Shown: positions 16,344 through 24,835 of the stretch, in pieces | Layout: each line of letters starts with the position of its first letter | Position numbering within the stretch: the stretch's first letter is position 1 | Source of the DNA: Planctomyces sp. SH-PL62 | GTDB lineage: Bacteria > Planctomycetota > Planctomycetia > Isosphaerales > Isosphaeraceae | Length of the DNA stretch: 64,000 nt | Reading direction: 5' to 3' | Assembly (NCBI RefSeq): GCF_001610895.1 | Contig: NZ_CP011273.1 | Location: forward strand, 1,612,001 to 1,676,000 | Notes under the pieces: generated by a model | Database searches by the model: none | Seen by the model: only the letters and a program-made list of their open reading frames with translations | Told to the model about the DNA's origin: nothing | Translations under genes and position numbers: made by a program

Positions 16344-19150
16344 CCCCCGCCGGCCTGAGCGACCTGGGAGGTCGCGGCCCTCGCCTTCTCCAGGGCCTTG
16401 GCCAGGAAGTCCTGGAAGACCGCCGGCTCGTTGTAGCCGCCGATCGACGCGACGACTTTCCCGTCGGGCGAAAGGATCACGTAAAACGGGTTCGTCTGCT
16501 CGGCCGCGATGTCGAGCTGACGCTCCTGGTTCTGCTGCGCCAGCTCCTCGCGCTGCGCCGCCGTGAGCGAGGCGATCGGCACGCGGTCGGTGTAGAGCTG
16601 GACCGTGACGAATTCCTTGAGGAGTTTGGAGACGTCGGCCCGGGGCAGGACGTTGCGCTCCATCAACCGGCAATTGGCGCAGTTGACGCCGGTGAAGTCG
16701 ATCAGAACCGGCAGGTTCTTCGCGACGGCCTCCTCCTTGGCCTGATCGAGGCTCATGCCCCAGAGGACGCCGTGGAAGTTCTTCTGTTCGCGCAGGGCCT
16801 GCTCCGGGTCGGACGAGGTCGCCCTGACCTCCTCGAAGGCGGCGCCGCCCGACGGGCCGGAGGCCATGCGCGTCTCGGCCGTCAGCTCGTTCGAGTCGGG
16901 CGGTAGGATGCCCACGATCAGGCGGTCCCAGATCTGGCCCTGGGGCGGGCGGCCGAACAGGGCAGGGGCCATGTAAAGCGCCAGGCCCAGGAAGAGGCAG
17001 CCGAACACGATCCGCCCGGGGCCCACCTTGACCTCGGCGTAGTCGTGGTCCGTGCGGAAGAGGCCCAGGAGATAGATCCCGCAGACCGCCGACAGGATGA
17101 TCCAGGCGGTCAGCACGACCTGGGCGTCGAACCAGGCGTTCTCAGGGGTGACGTAGCCGAGTTCCGCCGTGTTCAGGAACTTCAGCGCCGCGCCGATCTC
17201 CACGAGCCCGCCGACGACCTTGACCGAGTTCATCCAGTCGCCGCTGCGGGGCATCTTGGACAGCAGCCCGGGTGCGAGGGCCAGCAGCAGGAAGGGGAAC
17301 GCGATCACCGCGGCGAACGTCGCCAGGCCGATGATCGGATAGAAGAAATTGCCGCCGGCCGCCATGACGAGGAGCCCGCCGACGACCGGGAACGTGCAGG
17401 TGAACGACGTGATCGTCAGCGTCAGGGCCATGAAGATGACGCCCAGCAGCCCGCCGCGACCCTCCCCCTTGGATGAGACGTCCAGCAGGAAGCTCGGCAG
17501 TCTGAGCTCGAACAGGCCGAGCAAGCTCAGGCCGAACGCCAGGAAGAGCCCGGCGACCAGCAGGTTCAGCCAGGGGTTGTTCGCCAGGTTCTGGAGGAAC
17601 GCGGCCGAGAAGAAGAACGAGAAGAACACGCCGACCAGCGTGAAGATGCCGATGATCGCCGCGCTGTACGCGAAGGCCAGGCCCGTGGTCTTGGCCTTGC
17701 CGTCCTTCCCTTGCTTGATGAAGAAATTCACGGTGATCGGGATCATCGGCCAGACGCAGGGCATCACCAGCGCGAACAGGCCGCCGAGAGCCGAGGCGAT
17801 CAGGAACGGGATCAAGCCCTGCTGCGCCGTTCGGGCGATCTCGCTGATCGGGGCCGCGGCTTCGATCGTTTCTGGCGACGGCTCGACCGTGGGCGTCGAG
17901 GCGACCGGGGCGGGAGATACCGCCGTCGACGAGTCGGCCGGAAGCTCGCCCGTGACGGTGGGCGTTAGTGTTGGCGTTGGCGTTGGCGTTGGCGTTGGCG
18001 TGGGAGCCGGAGCCGGGGCCGACGCCACGGCCGGACCGTCGGCCACCTTGACGACGACCTCGTCCAGCGTCAGATAGGTCGGCGGGAAGCACGAGTTCTC
18101 GTTGCAGATCTGGAAATGGATCTGGGAACGGACGGGCTGCTCGCCGGGTTTGGCGTCGGCGGGGACCTTCAGCTCAACCGACCACGTCACCTCGTCCTCG
18201 AAGGATTCCACGATCACGTCGGGGCCGAACGCCGGCTCGGGCTTGGCGATCGGCTCGCGCGAGGGCTTCCAGGTGGCCTCTGGGTGGAACGGCCCCACTT
18301 CGAACAGGTCGAACGACGTCGGGATCGGCCCGTTATCGCCCGCGCCCGGCCGGGCGACGTCGTAGATGTGCAGGCCCGGGTCCAGCTTGACGGTCACCTT
18401 GTAGGTCACTGCGCCGCCGGGGCGGACACCCGCCGGATCGACGGAAGGGGTGACGACGATCCCCTTCGGGCGCAGACGCTCGGGCGTGTCCTTCTTTTTC
18501 GGTGCCGAAGGCACCTTGAGGGCCGCCTCGACGGCGGCCGGGGGGGGCGTCGCGGCGGCCTGGCCTCCGGAGACTGTCACGGTCGCCTCGGGGAGCGTCC
18601 AGCGACCGGGGAAGCTGCAACTCTGGGCGTTGCAGATCTGGTAGCTCGCCTGAACCTTCACGGCCTTCTTGCCGGCCTCGGCGTCGACGGGGACCTTGAG
18701 CGGGAGGCTCCAGACGACCTCGTCCTCGAAGAACTCGAACGTCTTGTTGTCGAACGCGGGCTCCGCCTTGGCCTCCGGCTCCTTAGAGGCGGTCCATTCA
18801 CCGGCCTTCTCCAGCCCGCCGAGGTCGAACGCGTCGAACAGCGTGTGCCGCGGACCCTCGTCGCGCTGGTGATCGGAGTAGGTGTAGATGTGCCAGCCCG
18901 ACTTCAGCTTGGCGCGGACCTTGAGCTGGACCACGTCGCCCGGGGCGGCCTCGGCCGGCTCGATCGAGGCGGTCACCTCGACGTCCTTGGGCTTCGCCCG
19001 GGCGCTGCTGTCTTTCTGGGCCGGCTGGAGGCCGTCGGCGGTCGCGTGCGCGGTCGCGAACGACGTCAGCAGCAGGCCGACGGCCAGAAATCGGGCCAGG
19101 CCTGCGGCGCGGCGGCCGTCGGGCGACCCGGTGGGTGAGAGAAGCGGCAT
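16325..19150 (-). CDS. dsbD: DsbD-like thiol:disulfide transporter with duplicated N-terminal domain
   Basis: 941 residues, much longer than E. coli DsbD (about 565). Order: signal peptide (about 15-39); two DsbD-alpha-like domains, each with a C-x4-C pair (YQICNAQSC near 190, FQICNENSC near 350); a Pro-Thr linker encoded by a GGCGTT-type repeat; a polytopic DsbD-beta domain with the paired cysteines in VMPCVWPMIPI and SFTCTFPVVGG; and a C-terminal thioredoxin domain with FTGVNCANCRLME (CxxC). It should carry electrons from cytoplasmic thioredoxin to periplasmic partners. Candidate partners in this window are the exported TlpA-like and redoxin proteins at 36-38 kb. The 3' end overlaps the neighbouring convergent gene by 19 bases. 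Confidence 0.9.
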   Translation of the reverse strand: MPLLSPTGSPDGRRAAGLARFLAVGLLLTSFATAHATADGLQPAQKDSSARAKPKDVEVTASIEPAEAAPGDVVQLKVRAKLKSGWHIYTYSDHQRDEGPRHTLFDAFDLGGLEKAGEWTASKEPEAKAEPAFDNKTFEFFEDEVVWSLPLKVPVDAEAGKKAVKVQASYQICNAQSCSFPGRWTLPEATVTVSGGQAAATPPPAAVEAALKVPSAPKKKDTPERLRPKGIVVTPSVDPAGVRPGGAVTYKVTVKLDPGLHIYDVARPGAGDNGPIPTSFDLFEVGPFHPEATWKPSREPIAKPEPAFGPDVIVESFEDEVTWSVELKVPADAKPGEQPVRSQIHFQICNENSCFPPTYLTLDEVVVKVADGPAVASAPAPAPTPTPTPTPTPTLTPTVTGELPADSSTAVSPAPVASTPTVEPSPETIEAAAPISEIARTAQQGLIPFLIASALGGLFALVMPCVWPMIPITVNFFIKQGKDGKAKTTGLAFAYSAAIIGIFTLVGVFFSFFFSAAFLQNLANNPWLNLLVAGLFLAFGLSLLGLFELRLPSFLLDVSSKGEGRGGLLGVIFMALTLTITSFTCTFPVVGGLLVMAAGGNFFYPIIGLATFAAVIAFPFLLLALAPGLLSKMPRSGDWMNSVKVVGGLVEIGAALKFLNTAELGYVTPENAWFDAQVVLTAWIILSAVCGIYLLGLFRTDHDYAEVKVGPGRIVFGCLFLGLALYMAPALFGRPPQGQIWDRLIVGILPPDSNELTAETRMASGPSGGAAFEEVRATSSDPEQALREQKNFHGVLWGMSLDQAKEEAVAKNLPVLIDFTGVNCANCRLMERNVLPRADVSKLLKEFVTVQLYTDRVPIASLTAAQREELAQQNQERQLDIAAEQTNPFYVILSPDGKVVASIGGYNEPAVFQDFLAKALEKARAATSQVAQAGGGQPTGR
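17961..18002. repeat. tandem GGCGTT hexamer repeat (Pro-Thr linker)
   Basis: About seven near-perfect copies of GGCGTT, encoding alternating Pro-Thr on the minus strand inside the dsbD-like gene between the second alpha-like domain and the membrane domain. Such a tract can change copy number by slippage in steps that keep the frame. Confidence 0.85.
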
Positions 19151-19431
19151 CGGGTTCCCCTGTTGAGGATTCGGTCGCGGCAGCTGGCCGCGCCTCTGAA
19201 CTCCTTAGTCAGCCTTATCGTATGTGCGAGACTCCCGTCGAGCAAGTCGGGCCGAAGCCGGGAGCGGTCGCGCCGGCGGTGCCCCCCGGTTCGCATTGAC
19301 CGTTGGGCGGTCCTCGCCTACCATGCCCGACCGCTTCGGAACGGCTTGCTCCTCTGCGTCCCATCCCGCCCACCGGCGTCCGAGCGATCACGACCTCGAA
19401 CGGTTCGTCTCTTCAAATAGGATGGGGCCGA
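19151..19431. other. divergent intergenic region
   Basis: 281 bases between the dsbD-like gene (minus) and the phosphatase gene (plus). It must hold promoters for both, but I see no well-spaced -35/-10 pair. An AT-richer patch around 19215-19232 could hold the minus-strand -10. Confidence 0.3.
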
Positions 19432-20049
19432 ATGCGCAGAATCCTCCTCGGCGCGATCCTCGCGGCGAGCGCCGTCGCCGCCGTGTGGATGGCCGTGCTC
19501 GACCGGCAGAATCGTCTGCGATGGGACCACTGGGACGTCGTCAAGCCGGGCGTCCTCTACCGCAGCGGCCAGCTCACGAGCGACCAGCTCGCGGAGGCGG
19601 TGAGCCGCTACGGGATCAAGACGGTCATCAACCTCCAGCTCCCCGGCGGCGAGGCGGCCGTGGAGCGAGACGTGGCGAAGCGGCTCAACATCGGCTACGT
19701 CAACCTGCCGATGCCCGGCGACGGATTCGGACGCGAGGAGCAGTTCCGCAAGGTCCTGGAAGTCGTCGACGATCCCGATCGCCGGCCGGCCCTGGTCCAC
19801 TGCGCCCGGGGGACCTGTCGCACCGGCTCGGCCGTCGCTCTCTACCGCTTCGAGCGCGACGGCTGGACCATCGACGACGTCTCCGCCGAAGCCCGCCGCC
19901 AGACCTACCGCGACGGCTGGATTCCGGGGTACATCTACTCGATGGCCCGGAACAAGCCGGATTCCGACCTCCACCACCCCATCACGATCGACGAGCGGAA
20001 CCTGCCGGGTGACGAACCGATCGCCGAGGAGGCTCCCGATGAGCGTTGA
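19432..20049 (+). CDS. membrane-anchored dual-specificity/tyrosine phosphatase-like protein
   Basis: 205 residues. An N-terminal hydrophobic segment (about 4-21) acts as an anchor or signal. The catalytic P-loop HCARGTCRTG places the nucleophile at C124 and the phosphate-binding arginine at R130 (C-x5-R), and LYRSGQL plus GIKTVINLQLPGG are typical of the Siw14/DSP-like cysteine phosphatases. A second cysteine, C129, lies inside the loop and could make a redox switch. The ATG at 19432 has an AGGA stretch upstream. The stop overlaps the next gene by 11 bases, so the two are translationally coupled. Confidence 0.82.
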   Translation: MRRILLGAILAASAVAAVWMAVLDRQNRLRWDHWDVVKPGVLYRSGQLTSDQLAEAVSRYGIKTVINLQLPGGEAAVERDVAKRLNIGYVNLPMPGDGFGREEQFRKVLEVVDDPDRRPALVHCARGTCRTGSAVALYRFERDGWTIDDVSAEARRQTYRDGWIPGYIYSMARNKPDSDLHHPITIDERNLPGDEPIAEEAPDER

Positions 20050-21772
20050 CGAGATTCCGACGCGGACGTCGCGGGCTGAAGCCGTCCGAAGGTTCCGCCC
20101 CGATGAAGGCAAGCTGGTCGTGAAGCTCCCCCCCGCCCGCGCCTGGTGCGGCCCGGCGCTGGTGCTGCTCGGGCTGGCCTACGTCGTCCTCGGGGGCGCC
20201 GATTCCGAACTGACTGGAGCCGACGCCCGCACCGGGTTGGCGGCGAGCTCGGGATTCGGCCCGCTGGGACAGATTTACGGCCAGTGGCGGCCCGACGTCT
20301 GGCCGCTCCGCGCCGCCGTCTCCCGCCTGGTCTACCTGCTCGGCGAGCCGGGACGCCCCGAGAACGGCGCGGTGCTCTGGCCCTCGGCCGTCGCCGGGCT
20401 TATCGCCGGCTGGCTGATCGCGCATCGGCTGATCGCGGCCGGGAAGACGACCGCGGCGCTTCTGTTCGGCTTCGCCTGGTTCGGCTCCGGGGCGCTACTG
20501 GGCCACTCGGGGAGTTCGGGGATCGACTTCCTCTCCGGGATGGCGACGATCGCCGCGCTCGACCGGCTCGTCAACCGCCGTTCCGACTGGATCGCGGGAA
20601 CCTGGGCGTCGTTCGCCTTTCTGGCCGGAGGCTGGCCGCCGCTCGTGGTCCTGGCCCTGGCGGTGATCGTCCTGGGGCGCCGCGACTCCGACTTCTCGCT
20701 GAAGTTGATCGCGCCTCCGGTGCTGACGGCCGTCGTCTGGCTGGCCTGGACGGTCCAGACGGCCTCCGCGGAAGCCGCCGCGGCGGCCCTGGTCTGGCCC
20801 CTGACCCAGAAGCTGGCGTGGACCCTGCCGACCTCGCTCGGCTCAATCGCCGCCGCGATGGCCAGCCCCTTGACCCAGAAACCTGTCTGGGCGGTCCCGC
20901 TCGGCCTCTTCGTCCTGGGGATGCCCCTCTCGCCGTTCGCCTTGCTGCTGGCGAGCGGGCCGTTGCAACGGAGTCTCAAACAGGATGGCTCGGGAATCGA
21001 GCTGGACTGGCTGCGAATCGGGATCGCATCCCTGATCGGCGGGACGATCGTCCCGGGTCTGGCCTCGGCCTCGGCCCTGCCGGCGCTCGCGGGCCTGCTG
21101 GTCGCCGCCGCCGCCGTCCTGGAGGCCGCCTGGTCGGGCGGGCTCTCGCCCCGGGCGCGTCGGGCTTTCTTCGGGATCGCGCTCGCCTTGACCGTCGGCT
21201 GGGTCTTCGTCGCGGCCTACGCGACGTTCGTGATGGCGATCGTCTTCACCTACTATCGGCCCATCGGCGTCGTGCTGGCGTTCGGCAGCCTGATCGTGGC
21301 GGTGCTTGCGTGGCGCTCGGTCGAAACCCGAAGCGCCCGGCGGGCCGTCATCGGGATGCTCGTCCTGACCGCCTGCCTGAAATGGCTAAACTGGGGATAT
21401 TACACGCCCGAGTGGAACTACCGATATGGCCAGGGCCCGTGGGGAAGGGCCATCGGCCAGTGGCTCCTGCCGCACTGGACGATCCACACGCTGCATGAAT
21501 GGCCTGAAGACCTGGCCTGGGCCGTGGGGAGGCCGATCCGCCTGATCCATACCCCCCAGCACCTGGCATTCCCGGAGACCTCGGAGAGCCGGCACGTCCT
21601 GCTGCTGGAATCCGAGTTCGTGAACTGGCCGCCGAGCGCCCCCAAGCTTGTGAAGGTGGCGAGCTTCGAACCGCCCCATCCGGCCGGGAGCCGTCGCATC
21701 CTGGCGAGGACCGAAGGCGAGCTGCTCACCCCCTCGGGACGCCTGGTATCCCGCGTCCCCGCGCCGGAATAA
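20039..21772 (+). CDS. polytopic membrane protein, GT-C glycosyltransferase-like
   Basis: 577 residues with about ten to twelve hydrophobic helices. After a charged cytoplasmic start comes a first helix (about 38-55), then a loop with GADSELTGADARTG and GQWRPDVWPLRAAVSRLVYLL, similar in layout to the acidic loop of ArnT/GT39 enzymes. The C-terminal 150 residues are soluble and probably periplasmic (YYTPEWNYRYGQGPWG onward). ATG 20039 is preceded by GAGGAGG and overlaps the phosphatase stop. A start 30 bases upstream is also open. Sugar transfer is inferred from topology and weak motif resemblance only. Confidence 0.72.
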   Translation: MSVDEIPTRTSRAEAVRRFRPDEGKLVVKLPPARAWCGPALVLLGLAYVVLGGADSELTGADARTGLAASSGFGPLGQIYGQWRPDVWPLRAAVSRLVYLLGEPGRPENGAVLWPSAVAGLIAGWLIAHRLIAAGKTTAALLFGFAWFGSGALLGHSGSSGIDFLSGMATIAALDRLVNRRSDWIAGTWASFAFLAGGWPPLVVLALAVIVLGRRDSDFSLKLIAPPVLTAVVWLAWTVQTASAEAAAAALVWPLTQKLAWTLPTSLGSIAAAMASPLTQKPVWAVPLGLFVLGMPLSPFALLLASGPLQRSLKQDGSGIELDWLRIGIASLIGGTIVPGLASASALPALAGLLVAAAAVLEAAWSGGLSPRARRAFFGIALALTVGWVFVAAYATFVMAIVFTYYRPIGVVLAFGSLIVAVLAWRSVETRSARRAVIGMLVLTACLKWLNWGYYTPEWNYRYGQGPWGRAIGQWLLPHWTIHTLHEWPEDLAWAVGRPIRLIHTPQHLAFPETSESRHVLLLESEFVNWPPSAPKLVKVASFEPPHPAGSRRILARTEGELLTPSGRLVSRVPAPE

Positions 21773-21796
21773 CGCTCCGAATCACGACGTCGACGC

Positions 21797-21832
21797 AAAA
21801 GGAGGGGGGGGTGCCGGTCCCTCCTCCTTTTT
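21797..21832 (+). terminator. intrinsic terminator
   Basis: AAAAGGAGGG pairs with CCCTCCTCCTTTTT around a GGTGCCGGT-type loop and ends in a T run. It lies 25 bases after the stop of the membrane protein gene, ending the phosphatase/membrane-protein transcript. Confidence 0.8.
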
Positions 21833-21844
21833 CGCGCGCAGCAA

Positions 21845-21860
21845 ATGAATTTTTATTCAT
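21845..21860. repeat. AT-rich palindrome ATGAAT-TTTT-ATTCAT
   Basis: A perfect 6-base inverted repeat with a four-T loop, conspicuous in GC-rich surroundings, upstream of the kinase gene. It could be a protein-binding site or part of the terminator region. The rest of the gap up to 22062 shows no convincing promoter. Confidence 0.4.
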
Positions 21861-22062
21861 GTTTCCATTCCACGAGTACTTTAAGGGTCACGCCCGAGGG
21901 TAGGATGGGCTTCGTTACGAGCCGGCATTTGAGTTGTCGGTCGACCACGTCACAAACGATCGTATCGCTCGTAGGGGTTCTGGGGTGTTTCGGATCGCGA
22001 GCATCCCCGCGGCGGATCCGGACCTTCCGGACTCTCAAGCATCGAACAGGAGGCGTGGCGCC

Positions 22063-22968
22063 ATGATCGGCAGACTCAAAGGCATGTTCCTGGCGGCACC
22101 CCCGCAGACGGGAAGCCACCGCACCGGGGTCGACATCCAGAAGCGCTTCCTGATCCAGTCGGAAGTCTCCTCGCAAGGGAGCATGTCGCGAGTCTACAAG
22201 GCGCTCGACACGGAATCGGGTAAATCCATTTGCCTGAAGGTTTTGGATCGCGACAAGAACGACGCCGCCCAGGCTCGGGCGTCTCGTCACGAGGAACGTC
22301 CCCCCGAGGGCGAGATCGCGTTCCAGATCCGCCACCCCCACGTCGTCCGGACTTACGAGCATGGGACGACCTCGCGGGGCGAGCAGTACCTCGTGATGGA
22401 ATACCTCAACGGGATCAGCTTCGAGCAGATCCGCGAAGGGGGCCTCGCGCGCACCGCGGAGAAGCTGGAATGGCTCGCCCAGACGGCCGAGGGCCTGAAC
22501 GCGGTCCACCGGGCGGGCTTCATCCATCATGACGTCAACCCGCGGAACTTCCTGGTCGCCCGCAACCGTGAACGCCAGGCCAAGGTCATCGACTTCGGGC
22601 TCGCCGTCCCGAACACCCCCGCCTTCCGCAGGCCGGGCAACCGCACGGGATGCCTGCTTTATATGGCCCCGGAACTGCTCCGGCGCGAGCCGATCGACGA
22701 ACATATCGACATCTTCAGCTTCGGCGTCGTGGCCTTCTCCTTGCTCTCGGGCAAGCTCCCCTACGACTCCCCCGCATCGCCGCACACCCTCCTGCAGCGC
22801 TTCAGCTTGCCGCCGAACGACCCCCAGGAGTCCAAGCCGAAACTCTCCGACGAGGTCCGGGACGTCCTCCTGAAGCTGGTCGCCGTCAACAAGCGCGATC
22901 GCTGGCCCTCGCTGGAAACCCTCGCCGATCATCTCCGCGCCATCCCCCCCAAGCGCGACGCTAGCTGA
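22063..22968 (+). CDS. serine/threonine protein kinase, soluble, atypical catalytic loop
   Basis: 301 residues, essentially only a Hanks-type kinase domain. The ATP lysine is K59 in ICLKVLD, the regulatory segment VRTYEHG and hinge LVMEYLNG follow, the catalytic loop reads HHDVNPRN (D157, N162), the metal motif is DFG at 177-179, and MAPEL is the APE motif. The usual lysine of the HRDxKPxN loop is asparagine (N159). No membrane helix or sensor domain follows, unlike most planctomycete kinases. The ATG is preceded by CAGGAGG. Targets unknown; activity should be confirmed because of the altered loop. Confidence 0.9.
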   Translation: MIGRLKGMFLAAPPQTGSHRTGVDIQKRFLIQSEVSSQGSMSRVYKALDTESGKSICLKVLDRDKNDAAQARASRHEERPPEGEIAFQIRHPHVVRTYEHGTTSRGEQYLVMEYLNGISFEQIREGGLARTAEKLEWLAQTAEGLNAVHRAGFIHHDVNPRNFLVARNRERQAKVIDFGLAVPNTPAFRRPGNRTGCLLYMAPELLRREPIDEHIDIFSFGVVAFSLLSGKLPYDSPASPHTLLQRFSLPPNDPQESKPKLSDEVRDVLLKLVAVNKRDRWPSLETLADHLRAIPPKRDAS

Positions 22969-23123
22969 CGAAGAGCGGCCCGGCGTCGCCCCTTCCCCAT
23001 CCGCCTCTCCCACCATCTCCCGCATCTCGCGGTGTGCGCGTCCTCGGCCCATCCTTCCCGCTCACGCTGACGGGAGGCCGATCACCCACCCGATTCAGTC
23101 TGCAAATTTCTAAAACGCACTTC

Positions 23124-23152
23124 TTGACAAGCCATTTCCGCACGGCTACATT
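23124..23152 (+). promoter_or_regulatory. strong sigma70-type promoter
   Basis: Consensus TTGACA (23124-23129), exactly 17-base spacer, TACATT (23147-23152). It drives the DUF1559 / lipoprotein / DUF4198-kelch genes. Predicted start of transcription about 23159-23160, inside the palindrome that follows. Confidence 0.72.
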
Positions 23153-23159
23153 TCGGCAC

Positions 23160-23174
23160 TGAGACTGAATCTCA
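23160..23174. promoter_or_regulatory. Fur-like operator (15-bp 7-1-7 palindrome)
   Basis: TGAGACTGAATCTCA is an inverted repeat with 6 of 7 paired positions around a central G. It matches 10 of the 14 arm positions of the Fur consensus TGATAAT-n-ATTATCA and sits on the predicted transcription start, where a bound regulator would block the promoter. Regulation by a Fur-family protein is inferred. Confidence 0.5.
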
Positions 23175-23362
23175 ATCGCACCGACTTTATGGCGAGCTCC
23201 TGATACCTCATCCCATCGACTGAAGGTGGGCCTTCGGCGGGGAGGACCCGCTCAAGGAGAGCCGAGCGTTTCGGCTGAGTTTTCGGCGACCCGCCTGCCG
23301 GCGGACGCCGTCGCATGAAGTGGCGTCCCAACACGAATCCAGGCGCTGGAGTTTGCTCCAAG

Positions 23363-24439
23363 ATGAAGAGTTCCCGTCGCGAACGCGGTTTCACGTTGAT
23401 CGAGCTGCTGGTCGTCATCGCGATCATCGCGGTGCTGATCGCCCTGCTCTTGCCCGCCGTCCAATCGGCGCGCGAGGCCGCGCGACGGATCCAGTGCACG
23501 AACAACCTGAAGCAGCTCGGCCTGGCGTTGCACAACTATGTGGACTCGCACAACGCGCTCCCGCCGGCCGCCCAGGGGGGGATGTTCCAGGCCTACATGA
23601 ATTACACGGGCTATAGCTTCCTGCTGCCGTACATCGAGCAAACCAACGGTTACAACCTGTTCAACTTCAGCCTGGGCCAGTACTCCGGCGGGCTGAGCTA
23701 TCAGGGCTGGTCGGAGTGGGGAAACAGCACCGCGTTCGGCCTGCAGCTCGGGATGTTCCTCTGCCCGTCGAACCGGGCGACGGGCGAGGTCGGCGCCACG
23801 GCGAGCGTCGGATGGACGGTCCCCAGGGCGGCGGTGACGGACTACCTGTTCAACGGCGGGGCCGGTCGGTACGTCGCCAAGGGTTTCGGCGAGACGAACC
23901 GGATGGGCCCGTTCGGCATCGACACCGCCACGAGGCTCGCCGAGATCCAGGACGGTACGAGCAACACGTTCCTGATGGGCGAGGCCGCCGGCGGCAGCCA
24001 GCGGAACAAGTTCTACGCCTCCGGGACGACGAACCGCGTCTGCATGCCGCTGGCGACGTACAACACGGCGGGGCCGGTCTACTACGACAACCTGATGTTC
24101 ATGGCCTACGGCCGGTCCCGAACCTGGAACGACGGCACGGCGACCGCGCGGATCATCGGCGGTCTCGTGGCCCGGACCGTCGACTCCGTGGGTAACGCCT
24201 ACGCGGTGAACGACTGCGCCTCGGAGTCCTACACCGACGTCTTCGAGCCCGCCCCCGGCCTTCCTTTCCCGACCTCCGCCCAGAAGCTCCCCAACTTCCG
24301 ATCGGCCCACCCCGGGACCACGAACTTCCTGTTCGGCGACGGGACCGTCCGGAACGTGAAGGATTCGATCGCCCCGACCGTCTACCAGGCCCTTTCCACG
24401 ATGGGCGGCGGCGAGGTCGTCTCGTCCGACGCGCTTTGA
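23363..24439 (+). CDS. DUF1559 domain protein with prepilin-type N-terminus
   Basis: 358 residues. The N-terminus has a type IV prepilin/pseudopilin cleavage and methylation motif, RGFTLIELLVVIAIIAVL, followed by the planctomycete signature LLPAVQSAREAARRIQCTNNLKQLGLALHNY. The C-terminal part contains GTSNTFLMGEAAG and the FRSAHPGTTNFLFGDGTVRNVKDSI block of DUF1559. Such proteins are exported, processed by a prepilin peptidase and highly multiplied in planctomycetes; their function is largely unknown. The ATG at 23363 sits directly before the KSSRRERGF leader; an in-frame ATG at 23315 would add a non-prepilin extension. First gene of a three-gene cassette. Confidence 0.92.
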   Translation: MKSSRRERGFTLIELLVVIAIIAVLIALLLPAVQSAREAARRIQCTNNLKQLGLALHNYVDSHNALPPAAQGGMFQAYMNYTGYSFLLPYIEQTNGYNLFNFSLGQYSGGLSYQGWSEWGNSTAFGLQLGMFLCPSNRATGEVGATASVGWTVPRAAVTDYLFNGGAGRYVAKGFGETNRMGPFGIDTATRLAEIQDGTSNTFLMGEAAGGSQRNKFYASGTTNRVCMPLATYNTAGPVYYDNLMFMAYGRSRTWNDGTATARIIGGLVARTVDSVGNAYAVNDCASESYTDVFEPAPGLPFPTSAQKLPNFRSAHPGTTNFLFGDGTVRNVKDSIAPTVYQALSTMGGGEVVSSDAL

Positions 24440-24503
24440 CCTCGGCCCGACTCCCGCGACGATCCGCGAGGCTCGTCCACCCAGCCCCCAGGAGAGAGGG
24501 ACG

Positions 24504-24743
24504 TTGAAGTTCTCCACGCGTTTGATGCCGACCGTGAGCTCGATCGTCCTCGGCTGGGCGGCGGGCGCGGCGACGGGATGCGGCGGCGCCGCTCCCTCGC
24601 CGACCAGCCCCGTCGTCGCGGCCGACTCGGAAGCGGGCCGCAAGGCCCGAGCCGAGGACGACGCCGATCGTCTGCTTCGCAAGAAGATGGAGGCCAGGGC
24701 GGCCTCCCGCAAGAAGAACCTCAAAATCCCCGAGGAGGGCTGA
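24504..24743 (+). CDS. small lipoprotein-like protein
   Basis: 79 residues from a TTG with GGAGAGAGG just upstream. A hydrophobic signal (LMPTVSSIVLGWAAGAA) ends at TGC in GAATGCGG, an acceptable though imperfect lipobox, giving a mature protein of about 55 charged residues with many Lys/Arg near the end. Planctomycete DUF1559 genes are often followed by such a small lipoprotein. It lies 64 bases after DUF1559 and 92 bases before the DUF4198-kelch gene. Function unknown. Confidence 0.7.
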   Translation: MKFSTRLMPTVSSIVLGWAAGAATGCGGAAPSPTSPVVAADSEAGRKARAEDDADRLLRKKMEARAASRKKNLKIPEEG

Positions 24744-24835
24744 ATCGGCCGAACGCCGCAGCCCGCCCCGACGCACGATCCGCCGTCCCCATGTTCCCAA
24801 ACCACCCGCCTTTCAGCCTTAGAGAGTTCCTCCTG

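Larger units (their letters stand above)
22969..23362 (+). other. gene-free leader region of the DUF1559 gene
   Basis: 394 bases with no gene. They hold a strong promoter (23124-23152), a Fur-like palindrome (23160-23174) and a leader of about 200 bases. Near 23257-23275 an AGCCGA/TCGGCT hairpin is followed by GAGTTTTC and could act as an attenuator-like structure. Confidence 0.5.

Noticed and set aside
17961-18002. Regular short repeats, considered as a CRISPR-like or regulatory array
   Set aside because: The unit is a 6-base in-frame repeat coding for Pro-Thr inside a gene, with no spacers.
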